A DNA stretch of 6,543 nucleotides from Candidatus Eiseniibacteriota bacterium (GCA_030630395.1 DAOVNE010000081.1:1-6543), one strand, 5' to 3'; counted from the first letter of the stretch, positions 1 to 6,389 are shown. Notes: a model not told the origin generated them from the sequence alone. Made by a program: numbers and translations.

Positions 1-365
1 GGGAGATAGTCTTCGACCGGGTTCTGATCGAGGAGCTGTCGCCCGAGAGAGTCACGCTCGTGGTGCGCGATCGGCCCATTCTGAACGACGTGACGGTTGA
101 GGACGCGCGGGCGGTCGGGCTTCTGGATATCGTCGACGTCCTGCCGAACGGTTCCGACGCGCCGGGAACCATCCTCGATGATTGCTCGGAGGCCACAAGG
201 ACGCGGTTCGCGGAGGCAGATCTCGTCATAGCCAAGGGACAGGGGAACTTCGAGACTCTGAGTGGCGCGTCGAGGTCCGTCTTCTTCCTTCTCAGAGTCA
301 AGTGCGACGTTATCGTTCGAGAGACCGGATACGAACTTGGGTCGGTCGTCGTCGCAGAGATCTGA
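1..365 (+). CDS. DUF89 / ARMT1-like metal-dependent phosphatase, C-terminal part (5' end outside window)
   Basis: The reading frame is open from base 3 to a TGA at 363-365, giving 120 visible residues; the true start lies upstream. The visible part has the hallmarks of the DUF89 (ARMT1-like, PF01937) fold in its stand-alone prokaryotic form. It begins EIVFDRVLIEEL, then has a strand ending in RPILNDVTVEDA, whose Asn-Asp is in the metal-site region of the family. Next come NGSDAPGT, DDCSEATRTRF and ADLVIAKGQGNFETL. The family comprises metal-dependent phosphatases thought to hydrolyse damaged or harmful sugar- and cofactor-phosphates in the cytoplasm; the substrate of this one cannot be told. 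The end, with VKCDVIVRETG, matches the usual C-terminus, so nothing appears lost at the 3' side. It converges on the patatin-like gene with 57 bases between stops and no convincing terminator. Confidence 0.85.
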   Translation, partial: EIVFDRVLIEELSPERVTLVVRDRPILNDVTVEDARAVGLLDIVDVLPNGSDAPGTILDDCSEATRTRFAEADLVIAKGQGNFETLSGASRSVFFLLRVKCDVIVRETGYELGSVVVAEI

Positions 366-422
366 CACGTGGCGTCTTGCCCACAGCAGGAGTGACTGTG
401 CCGCTCGATGTGGAGCGCGCTC

Positions 423-1553
423 TCACGGGTGCCGAATCCCGAGTTCTATCTTCGCCTGCCTGAGACCCTCCAGCGTTCCATCAAGGAATCCCGACCCGGA
501 GAGTTGTTCGATCGTTCTCTCGTACGCCTCGAAGATGGCTCTCGGTATCTTCTCGATCTCGTGGAGATCTATCCCGAACGCACTCGGTCTGACGAGGATG
601 ACCGAACAGCCCCGGCGTGGATGGTGACATCGGAAGAGGCTGTGGCGTGTGATGGTGCGTCCTCTGAACGTCTGAGCGTAGATGACCAGGTCGACCGGTT
701 GGGACAGCTTGCTTCGTGACGGCGCCCGGCCAAGCTCGGCCAGGTCGACCGCGACGATGACGAGCCCCCTTCGGCGGAGAAGGCTGCGCTTCCGACGCCA
801 GTCATCGTAGGCAGTATCGATTGCGAGCTGTTCGACGACACCGCCGTCGAGATGGTACCTCCCGTCTATCCTCTTCGGAGGGAAGACCCCCGGGATCGCC
901 ATCGACGCTCCTATGGCATCGCTCAAGTTTACGTCGGGCGAGGAGTGGCTCGAGAAGACTCTCTTCGAGACACAGTCATCCTCCTTGCCGGTTCCCACGT
1001 CGAGTGTGACGCTTGAGAAGCCCATCCCGAGTTCCCCGAGAGTGGGAACTCGGCCCACGTACTTCATGAGGACGCCGGACACGTATTGCTCGACCTGTGT
1101 GCGGCTGTATATCCCTGACTCCTCCGGCGGGATGCGCAGGAGTTTCCTCCTGATCTCGTTCGTGACGAGCCGGAGGCGGGGGTAGCGAGCCGCGAATCCG
1201 AAGAGCTCATCCGGCGACTGGATGTCGAGCACCATTCTCTCAAGCTCTGTAGTCGACATTCCCGCCGCGTACATTCCGCCGACAACTGCGCCTGCCGACG
1301 TTCCGTAGATATGGTCTACGGGAATCCCCAAGAGCTCGAAGACCTTGAGTGCGCCGATGTGACAGGGGAGGTTCATGCCTCCGCCGGAGAGCACGAGGAC
1401 GACTTCCTTCCGACGGACGTAGTTGAGAAACGGGCGAAACTGCTCCCGCCACCTGCGGAGGTCACCGCCGACCAGTGTCTTTCCACCCTTGGCGAGCGGC
1501 TCCTGCGGCTGTCGTGCGAGTGAGAACCAGCTGATGTCAGCTTGAGCCTTCAT
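423..1553 (-). CDS. Patatin-like phospholipase / lipid acyl hydrolase
   Basis: This 376-residue protein has the patatin core in order. Strand VVLVLSGGG leads into the glycine-rich oxyanion loop (GGG, residues 57-59). The nucleophile elbow GTSAG (84-88) carries Ser86, and LDGG (235-238) carries the dyad Asp236. Patatins are Ser-Asp acyl hydrolases that cleave fatty acids from phospholipids or other lipids. There is no signal peptide or membrane segment, so a cytoplasmic or membrane-surface protein is likely. The loop reads GGGMNLP, with Asn61 where most relatives have Arg or Lys, so activity or specificity may differ. About 50 residues precede the domain. The ATG at 1553 is the first in frame but has only a weak ribosome site; it lies 33 bases after the permease stop, which suggests translation partly coupled to that gene. 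It is probably the last gene of the ArsR-permease transcript. Lipase assignment is firm, substrate unknown. Confidence 0.9.
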   Translation of the reverse strand: MKAQADISWFSLARQPQEPLAKGGKTLVGGDLRRWREQFRPFLNYVRRKEVVLVLSGGGMNLPCHIGALKVFELLGIPVDHIYGTSAGAVVGGMYAAGMSTTELERMVLDIQSPDELFGFAARYPRLRLVTNEIRRKLLRIPPEESGIYSRTQVEQYVSGVLMKYVGRVPTLGELGMGFSSVTLDVGTGKEDDCVSKRVFSSHSSPDVNLSDAIGASMAIPGVFPPKRIDGRYHLDGGVVEQLAIDTAYDDWRRKRSLLRRRGLVIVAVDLAELGRAPSRSKLSQPVDLVIYAQTFRGRTITRHSLFRCHHPRRGCSVILVRPSAFGIDLHEIEKIPRAIFEAYERTIEQLSGSGFLDGTLEGLRQAKIELGIRHP

Positions 1554-1586
1554 GCTCGGTAGCGTAGCACGGGATCGGGCAGGTTG

Positions 1587-2885
1587 CTAGCTGGTCATTA
1601 GTCCGTAGAGGAATCCGAGCAGGCTTGAGAACATGACCACGAGCAGGAGGTAGACGGAGGCCTTCTTTGTCCCGATTATGCTCCTGAGTACAAGCACGTT
1701 GGGAAGCGAGACTGCGGGTCCCGCGAGAAGGAACGCGAGTGCCGGTCCCGAGCCCATGCCTGCGCCCAGGAGTCCCTGGACGATCGGGATCTCGGTCATC
1801 GTGCAGAAGTACATGAGGCCTCCTGCGAGCGAGGCGGCCAGATTCGATCCGGGAGAGTTGCCTCCGACAAGCCGGGCCACCCACTCTGCCGGAATGAGAC
1901 CCTCGTGTCCGGGACGTCCGAGCATGGCTCCAGCGATCAGGATTCCGACGAAAAGAAGCGGCAGGATCTCCCTCGCAAGCCCCCACGAGCTACCCATCCA
2001 CTCGCGCGACTCCCGCGTGGCCGTCGCGCCGACAACCACAAATCCCCCGACGCCGACAAGAAACGCCAGGCGCGGGTCTCCCGTGATCATGGCAGCCACG
2101 AGCACCGCGCCGGTGGCGAGCACGGGTCCCCATATCTTCACGCTGTACCGGGTCACAAGGAGACCGGCAAGAAGTACGCTCGCAATGCTTGTGAATACCC
2201 ACTTGTGGGCGAAGATGAAGGCGGACGCTCCTGCGGATGCACCGGGCCCAGTCCAGTTGACGAATGCCAGCACCGCGATCATGAGGGCGAAGAGGGAGAG
2301 GACCTCCCGGACCGGACGCTCGACCTCGAGCTCCGGAACCGCCATTGCCTCCTCGGCGCGACGCGACTCCTCGTGTCGGAATATCAGGTGCATGATGAAC
2401 CCGATAAGGATGCTGAATCCGATGGCGCCGACTGCACGGGCGATTCCCAGGCGAACCCCGAGGACTCTCGCTGTAAAGAGGATGGCCACGACGTTGATGG
2501 CCGGTCCCGCGTACAGGAAGGTGATCGCGGGGCCGAGCCCAGCGCCGCGTGAGTAGATGCCTGCGAAGAACGGAAGAACAGTGCAACTGCAGATGGTGAG
2601 TACAGTTCCTGAGACCGAGGCGACCGCGTATGCCACAACCCGCTTGGCACGGGCCCCGAGATATTTCATCACGGCGGCCTTCGAAATGAAGGCCGATATG
2701 GCGCCGGCGATGAAGAAGGCAGGCAGGAGACCGAACAGCACGTGCTCACGCGCGTAGTCCTGAACGAAGAGCAGGCCCTCAGCGATCGCGCCGGCTATGC
2801 GCGGGTTGTCGACCGGAATGAAGTAGAAGCCAAGGAAGACACCGGCTATCAAGAGGGTCGCCTTGAGTTCGGCCTTCGCCATCAT
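1587..2885 (-). CDS. UPF0718 / ArsP-type permease (DUF318), probable metalloid or heavy-metal efflux
   Basis: This 432-residue polytopic inner-membrane protein has many hydrophobic stretches, such as 10-23, 48-68, 83-98, 150-168, 196-209, 231-245, 306-322 and 411-428. The signature of the ArsP_1/UPF0718 (YraQ) permeases is TICSCTVLPFFAGIY (97-111), followed by GAGLGPAITFLYAGPAIN (114-131). A related second copy sits near the C-terminus: FCTMTEIP (360-367), then GPALAFLLAGPAVS (380-393). This is the internal duplication expected of the family. Cys99 and Cys101 are candidate thiol ligands. Characterised relatives export trivalent organoarsenicals (ArsP) or have been tied to copper and zinc; the substrate here is not decided by sequence. 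The central loop (about 170-192) is charged and probably cytoplasmic. The start ATG overlaps the repressor stop as ATGA and has an AAGGGGA Shine-Dalgarno seven bases upstream. Length is usual for the longer members, with no frameshift. Confidence 0.9.
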   Translation of the reverse strand: MMAKAELKATLLIAGVFLGFYFIPVDNPRIAGAIAEGLLFVQDYAREHVLFGLLPAFFIAGAISAFISKAAVMKYLGARAKRVVAYAVASVSGTVLTICSCTVLPFFAGIYSRGAGLGPAITFLYAGPAINVVAILFTARVLGVRLGIARAVGAIGFSILIGFIMHLIFRHEESRRAEEAMAVPELEVERPVREVLSLFALMIAVLAFVNWTGPGASAGASAFIFAHKWVFTSIASVLLAGLLVTRYSVKIWGPVLATGAVLVAAMITGDPRLAFLVGVGGFVVVGATATRESREWMGSSWGLAREILPLLFVGILIAGAMLGRPGHEGLIPAEWVARLVGGNSPGSNLAASLAGGLMYFCTMTEIPIVQGLLGAGMGSGPALAFLLAGPAVSLPNVLVLRSIIGTKKASVYLLLVVMFSSLLGFLYGLMTS

Positions 2886-3316
2886 GTGCGTGTCCCCTTG
2901 CCATCAAGAGAGCGGTCGGAAGGTGGGGGAGTGCCGTCGCAAGTCTCCGGTGGCTCGACGGGGTTCTCGGAACTCACTACTCCGCCCGCCGACCCTGTGC
3001 CTGGGTCCGCCGTCGTCCCCGCGCCTCGATCCGCCGCGACCGCCGCTGCGCAGGCGATGAAGTCCAGGACGCACGGTGCAACGAGCCGGTAGTAGATGTG
3101 GTGGCCGCGGCGCTCCCTGTCCACGATGGCTGCGGCCTTGAGCACGGCAAGGTGCTTTGAGACCGTGGACTGATCCAGTCCGACGAGTTCGACCAGATCA
3201 CAGACACACGACTCCCCGTTATCAAGGTGATGGACTATCTTGAGGCGGGCCTCATTGGCCAGCGCCTTCAGAATGGACGTCTCTCGACTGTAGTCACTCG
3301 TTGTTAGCGCGCTCAT
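2882..3316 (-). CDS. arsR: ArsR/SmtB-family metal(loid)-responsive transcriptional repressor
   Basis: The product is 144 residues. Residues 10-90 form an ArsR-type winged helix: a helix with LKALANEARLKIVHHL, the ESCVCDL metal-site helix (Cys37, Cys39), recognition helix LDQSTVSKHLAVLK (47-60), and wing RERRGHHIYYRL (67-78). Cys37-Val-Cys39 corresponds to the first two thiol ligands of classical ArsR; the third position is Val42. Cys82 and Cys89 in APCVLDFIACA could supply further ligands. A tail of about 50 residues (95-144) rich in Gly, Pro, Ser and Thr, with Cys126, looks disordered. Family members are homodimers that leave DNA on binding As(III), Sb(III) or other soft metals. The ATG at 3316 is chosen over an in-frame ATG at 3499 because GGAGG lies eight bases before it and the promoter and operator sit just upstream. 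The gene overlaps the permease by four bases, so it likely controls its own operon. Confidence 0.92.
   Translation of the reverse strand: MSALTTSDYSRETSILKALANEARLKIVHHLDNGESCVCDLVELVGLDQSTVSKHLAVLKAAAIVDRERRGHHIYYRLVAPCVLDFIACAAAVAADRGAGTTADPGTGSAGGVVSSENPVEPPETCDGTPPPSDRSLDGKGTRT
2893..2899 (-). promoter_or_regulatory. Shine-Dalgarno for the permease
   Basis: AAGGGGA on the minus strand ends seven bases before the permease ATG (2885). It lies inside the last codons of the repressor gene, so the permease can be translated both by fresh initiation and by coupling through the ATGA overlap at 2882-2885. Confidence 0.7.
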
Positions 3317-3324
3317 TATTCGTT

Positions 3325-3329
3325 CCTCC
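3325..3329 (-). promoter_or_regulatory. Shine-Dalgarno for the ArsR-type repressor
   Basis: On the minus strand GGAGG lies eight bases before the ATG at 3316. It is the strongest ribosome site in the window and decides the repressor start against the longer frame from 3499, which would read through the promoter and operator. Confidence 0.85.
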
Positions 3330-3342
3330 AAGGCCTTCTGAC

Positions 3343-3371
3343 AATATATGGCAATATGGCCATATATGCAA
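3343..3371 (-). promoter_or_regulatory. Sigma-70-like promoter of the arsR-permease-patatin operon
   Basis: Reading the minus strand, TTGCAT (3371-3366) is followed after exactly 17 bases by TATATT (3348-3343), which matches the -10 consensus at five of six positions. The -35 matches at its first three bases only. A start site near 3336-3337 would leave a leader of about 20 bases containing the GGAGG. The inverted-repeat operator occupies the spacer, which fits repression by steric block. Confidence 0.7.
3344..3367. promoter_or_regulatory. ArsR-type operator (9-6-9 inverted repeat)
   Basis: ATATATGGC (3344-3352) and GCCATATAT (3359-3367) are perfect inverted arms separated by six bases. A second, overlapping perfect palindrome, ATATGGCCATAT, spans 3354-3365. 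The AT-rich, ATAT-flanked dyad is the type bound by ArsR/SmtB dimers, and it lies between the -35 and -10 of the repressor promoter. It stands out from its GC-rich surroundings. Binding by the adjacent repressor is inferred. Confidence 0.75.
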
Positions 3372-3389
3372 GTGAAATGCCATGAGCCC

Positions 3390-3418
3390 TTGAACCTGTC
3401 TGCTGAGGGGGCTATTCT
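3390..3418 (+). promoter_or_regulatory. Candidate promoter of the exported hydrolase gene
   Basis: TTGAAC (3390-3395) and TATTCT (3413-3418) are separated by 17 bases; each matches the sigma-70 consensus at four of six positions. A start near 3425 would give a leader of about 110 bases holding the direct repeat at 3437-3496. The -35 is 22 bases from the operator, close enough for a bound repressor to influence it, though no overlap is seen. Such matches can arise by chance in this length of DNA. Confidence 0.4.
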
Positions 3419-3436
3419 CTGCGGAGCCAAAGCTAG

Positions 3437-3496
3437 CTGACAGTCGGATGGGATGCCAGCGGGACCATTGCCAACTGACAGTTCGACAGGATGCCA
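3437..3496 (+). repeat. Imperfect 22-base direct repeat in the hydrolase leader
   Basis: Two copies, 3437-3458 and 3475-3496, start 38 bases apart and share 18 of 22 bases. Both begin CTGACAGT and end GGATGCCA, and the differences lie in the middle. The second copy is preceded by AA, which makes AACTGACAGTT, a short dyad. The pair lies between the candidate promoter and the start codon. It may be a tandem binding site or a relic of local duplication; the sequence does not decide. Confidence 0.55.
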
Positions 3497-3526
3497 CACG
3501 ATGTCGAGCGACGATTCCTGGACTTG

Positions 3527-3534
3527 AGGGGGAG
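3527..3534 (+). promoter_or_regulatory. Shine-Dalgarno for the exported hydrolase
   Basis: AGGGGGAG lies three bases before the ATG at 3538. The same frame is open further upstream from an ATG at 3448, but that site has no purine-rich stretch and would bury the signal peptide, so 3538 is preferred. Confidence 0.7.
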
Positions 3535-3537
3535 ACG

Positions 3538-5103
3538 ATGCGACTGCTTATCTGTTCAGTGATGATTCTGGTGATCGTCAGTGGGGTCTCAAACGGGTCC
3601 TCCGCCTGGCGCGTGGCGCTCGATGACCTCATCTCCGCTCAGGACGCGGCTCTAGAGGAGAGTCTCCTGGAGGAGCTTCTGGACCTTGAGCCGAGCTGGG
3701 CTGAGGTGGCGGCCAGGTTGGACTCGCTCTGCTTCCCGGACATTGAGACACCCGGCGTCCCGGAACTCAGGATGGCCACATGCATCGACGGTGTGGAACG
3801 CCCGTGGGTCATCGTGACTCCCGACGATTACGAGTCAGATGAACGGACACCGATGCTTGTCATCCTGCACGGCGGAGTCGGCAGGGCAGACATCGTACCC
3901 GATCCTCTCGAGCGCGTTGCTGAGAATGAATTTGTGGCGATGGCGCGTGAGCACGGCTGGATCGCGGCGGTTCCGTTCGGGCAGGCCGGCGCTACCTGGT
4001 GGGAGGATGTGGGCACCGCCAACATCCAAGCACTCGTCAGAACTGTGAAGCGCGAGTACAACGTCGATGATGACAGGGTGTGGATGACTGGTTTCTCAGA
4101 CGGAGCGTCGGCGGGCTTCTTCTTCGCGATGAGCGACCCGACTGACTACGCGGCCATCGTCACCATGAACGGTCACATGGGTGTGGCAAGCCTCGACGGT
4201 GATCGCGCCAGCTACGCTTCGAACATGGCGGCCACGCCGCTATACGCAACGACCACATTCCACGATGGACTGTACCCGTCCGAGCGGATGCGGGCCACTC
4301 TGGACATGGCAGAGCGCGCGGGAGCCGACATCTTCTATAGAGAGTTTGAGGGCGAGCACAGCTTCGAGCCGTGGGGGGAAGAGGAGCTGCCGAGGATCGC
4401 CAGGTTCCTTGAACGGCATTCCAGAGATCCGTTTCCATCGAAGATCTCGTGGGAGGCCGCAGGGGGCGAGTTCGGTCTCTGCAGGTGGTTCGCCATCGAT
4501 GAGACGATCATCGGGAAGCGTGCTCCCTGGCACCTCGATTACAACGCGGCGCTCGTGTCTGATCGCATCACGTTCGGATTCGTGCCTGACTGGGAGTACG
4601 AGGAAACAGGTGTGTTGGTCTCCGCTCTCTCGGACGGCGATTACCCCGCGACCCAGATGGGCATGGCCGAGGGCGATATCATCGTCGCGGGAAACGGTAC
4701 GCCAGTGACAAGCCTCGATGATCTGGACGACTTCAAGGGAACGCTCGCCCGGGGCGACGCCTTCTCCATTACCGTGGAGCGGGATGGGGAAGAACTCATT
4801 CTGGAAGGTCTCCTTCCCGAGAAGGAGAACTACTACATCTTCAAGAGAGAAGTTCCCTCGGGGGCGGTCCGCGTGCGTCATTCCGCCAACCGCGTGGATA
4901 TCAAGCAGTCGCTCGTGGGTTCATTCAGGATCCTGGTCCACCCGGACATGTTCAATGTGAATGAACCGATCACAGTGACGGTGGGAGACCAAGTCCTCTT
5001 TGATGGACTGGTGGAGCCTGACCTTGAGTTCCTGCTCCGGAACTTCCTTGAGAATCGCGACCGGCGCCTCATCTACATTGCCGAACTCGAGTTTCAGCTC
5101 TAG
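3538..5103 (+). CDS. Exported alpha/beta-hydrolase (esterase-like) with a PDZ domain
   Basis: The protein has 521 residues. Residues 1-23 are a signal peptide (Met-Arg, hydrophobic LLICSVMILVIV, likely cut after SSA), so it acts outside the cytoplasmic membrane. The catalytic domain spans about 80-295: LVILHGG (107-113, oxyanion region), nucleophile motif GFSDG (185-189, Ser187), HDGLYP with Asp243, and GEHSFEPW with His274. Together these give a Ser-Asp-His triad of the esterase/dienelactone-hydrolase/PHB-depolymerase type. Residues about 342-428 form a PDZ domain, with FGFVPD, GVLVSALSDGD, MAEGDIIVAGNG and a closing ITVERDGEE strand. Residues 440-521 form a beta-rich C-terminal domain that resembles the tail of some carboxylesterase-family proteins. 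The PDZ may bind a peptide terminus or tune substrate access. The substrate is unknown; an exopeptidase-like role is an alternative to esterase. It is divergent from the ArsR operon and convergent with the PLP enzyme. Confidence 0.85.
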   Translation: MRLLICSVMILVIVSGVSNGSSAWRVALDDLISAQDAALEESLLEELLDLEPSWAEVAARLDSLCFPDIETPGVPELRMATCIDGVERPWVIVTPDDYESDERTPMLVILHGGVGRADIVPDPLERVAENEFVAMAREHGWIAAVPFGQAGATWWEDVGTANIQALVRTVKREYNVDDDRVWMTGFSDGASAGFFFAMSDPTDYAAIVTMNGHMGVASLDGDRASYASNMAATPLYATTTFHDGLYPSERMRATLDMAERAGADIFYREFEGEHSFEPWGEEELPRIARFLERHSRDPFPSKISWEAAGGEFGLCRWFAIDETIIGKRAPWHLDYNAALVSDRITFGFVPDWEYEETGVLVSALSDGDYPATQMGMAEGDIIVAGNGTPVTSLDDLDDFKGTLARGDAFSITVERDGEELILEGLLPEKENYYIFKREVPSGAVRVRHSANRVDIKQSLVGSFRILVHPDMFNVNEPITVTVGDQVLFDGLVEPDLEFLLRNFLENRDRRLIYIAELEFQL

Positions 5104-5140
5104 GTCGCCGAATACACCGCCAGTTCGCGCGGGCGATACC

Positions 5141-6340
5141 CTAGCGGCGCCCGATGTCGAGAACCGCGTCGGCCAGGTACTCGTACTGCTCGATCCGGTT
5201 GTAGATCTGAGCGGAGATCCTGAGAAGGCTCGCGGGACCGTCGGGACAGGTGAGCACCGGAACCTCAATCCCGTACTCCTCACGAAGCGCGTCCTCAAGC
5301 GGGTCGAAGTCGAGCTTCGTTGTTGAAAACCTGTAGCGTCCTCTACCTAACGGGATGCTGGCGAGGGTTCCGATCATCGAATCCGGACAGGCTGATTCGA
5401 CCCCGAGCCGGTCGCTGATGAGATCTCGGGCTTCGAGCGCGAGCGAGCGATTTCGCTCCATGAGTTCACCCCACCCTCCCGGAAGCAGCGACCCCATAAA
5501 CCGGATCGAGTCGGCCACCGCGAGGTACGGACTCAAGTCGCGTGTTCCAGTCCAATCGAACTCCTGCCAGAACATCGAGCGATCGGTGCGCGTCGCATTC
5601 GCCCCGTGACTGATCACGAGCGGGCGCAAGCCAACCTGCCTGTCTCGCCTCACGTACAGAAGAGCTGCACCCTTCGGAGCACACAGCCATTTGTGGCAGT
5701 TGCCCGTGTAGTAGGCGGCGCCGATCGAGGGTATGTCTAGTTCGAGCATGCCCGGCGCGTGGGCTCCGTCCACCATCACATCCACTCCACGTTCCGATAG
5801 CTCACGCAGGATGTCCGCTATCGGCACGACCATGCCCGTGAGACTCGTGATGTGATCCAAGAGGCCGATACGCGTCCGCGGTCCAGCCCGCTCAAGCACC
5901 GCCCGGGTGATCTCCGCGGGCGAACCGACGGGGAACGGTATCTCGGCAGCGACCACGACCGCGCCGGAGCGTTCCGCCACGAAATCGAGTGCGTTCCGAC
6001 AGGCGTTGTACTCATGTGTGGTCGTGAGAAGCTCATCGCCGGGTTCGAAGTGAAGCGAGCGGAGGACCGTGTTGACACCCGTCGTCGCGTTCGGCACGAA
6101 CACGACATCGAGAGGATCCGCGCCGACGAAGGCCGCCAGCTCGGCTCGAGCGTCGTCGTACAGCTCCTCGACATCGCGAATCATGAACTGGAGGGGCTGT
6201 CTCTCCATTCGATCCCGGTAGCGGATCTGGGCGGCGAGCACCTCGGTCGGGCAGGCCCCGAAGGAGCCGTGGTTCAGGAACGTCACGCTTGGATCAAGAC
6301 CCCAGTGCTTTGAATACGCGCTTCCTCCAGGTGGCTGCAT
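5141..6340 (-). CDS. Class V aminotransferase-fold PLP enzyme, isopenicillin N epimerase-like
   Basis: This 399-residue cytoplasmic enzyme has fold-type I PLP signatures in family order. They are FLNHGSFGACP (21-31), NATTGVN (84-90, phosphate-binding), THEYNA (108-113, with a residue stacking on the cofactor), DGAHAPG (191-197, Asp191 to the pyridine nitrogen) and GNCHKWLCAPKG (213-224, Schiff-base Lys217). WTGTRD (263-268) and LLRIS (372-376, Arg374, probable substrate carboxylate) follow. The NHGSFG opening and CHKWLCAPKG are typical of the CefD-like branch, whose members include epimerases, lyases and cysteine-desulfurase-like enzymes. No beta-lactam genes are nearby, so the name describes similarity rather than reaction. 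The ATG at 6340 has GGAG (6350-6347) six bases before it. It lies 73 bases after the stop of the preceding minus-strand gene, so co-transcription is possible. Its stop is 37 bases from that of the convergent hydrolase. Confidence 0.9.
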   Translation of the reverse strand: MQPPGGSAYSKHWGLDPSVTFLNHGSFGACPTEVLAAQIRYRDRMERQPLQFMIRDVEELYDDARAELAAFVGADPLDVVFVPNATTGVNTVLRSLHFEPGDELLTTTHEYNACRNALDFVAERSGAVVVAAEIPFPVGSPAEITRAVLERAGPRTRIGLLDHITSLTGMVVPIADILRELSERGVDVMVDGAHAPGMLELDIPSIGAAYYTGNCHKWLCAPKGAALLYVRRDRQVGLRPLVISHGANATRTDRSMFWQEFDWTGTRDLSPYLAVADSIRFMGSLLPGGWGELMERNRSLALEARDLISDRLGVESACPDSMIGTLASIPLGRGRYRFSTTKLDFDPLEDALREEYGIEVPVLTCPDGPASLLRISAQIYNRIEQYEYLADAVLDIGRR

Positions 6341-6380
6341 CCCAAACTCCGTCTGATGTGCTCAGCGGTGGTGGGCTGGA

Positions 6381-6389
6381 GCTATAGCA
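6381..6389 (-). promoter_or_regulatory. Weak candidate extended -10 upstream of the PLP enzyme
   Basis: TGCTATAGC on the minus strand has the TGn extension and four of six -10 bases, about 40 bases before the ATG at 6340. No -35 hexamer is found at the right distance, so independent transcription of the gene is only weakly supported. Confidence 0.25.

Noticed and set aside
382..400. CACAG/CTGTG hairpin between the convergent phosphatase and patatin genes
   Set aside because: The stem is only five base pairs with a nine-base loop, and no T-run follows on either strand, so it is not credible as a terminator.
1678..2556. Long plus-strand frame (292 codons) opposite the permease
   Set aside because: The translation is a low-complexity mix of Ala, Arg, Pro, Ser and Thr without domains, as expected from the antisense of a GC-rich membrane-protein gene with recognisable family motifs.
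3317..3499. Longer repressor frame starting at an ATG at 3499
   Set aside because: The extra 61 residues do not resemble ArsR proteins, cross the operator and promoter, and have no ribosome site, while GGAGG sits eight bases before the ATG at 3316.
3448..3537. 30-residue N-terminal extension of the hydrolase
   Set aside because: It would place a charged stretch before a clear signal peptide, overlaps the direct repeats and lacks a ribosome site; the ATG at 3538 has AGGGGGAG before it.
4240..4881. Minus-strand frame (213 codons) inside the hydrolase gene
   Set aside because: It is antisense to the catalytic and PDZ regions, has no recognisable motif and no ribosome site.
5105..5136. TCGCC/GGCGA inverted repeat between the hydrolase and PLP-enzyme stops
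   Set aside because: Five base pairs with a 22-base loop and no T-run; expected by chance in GC-rich DNA.
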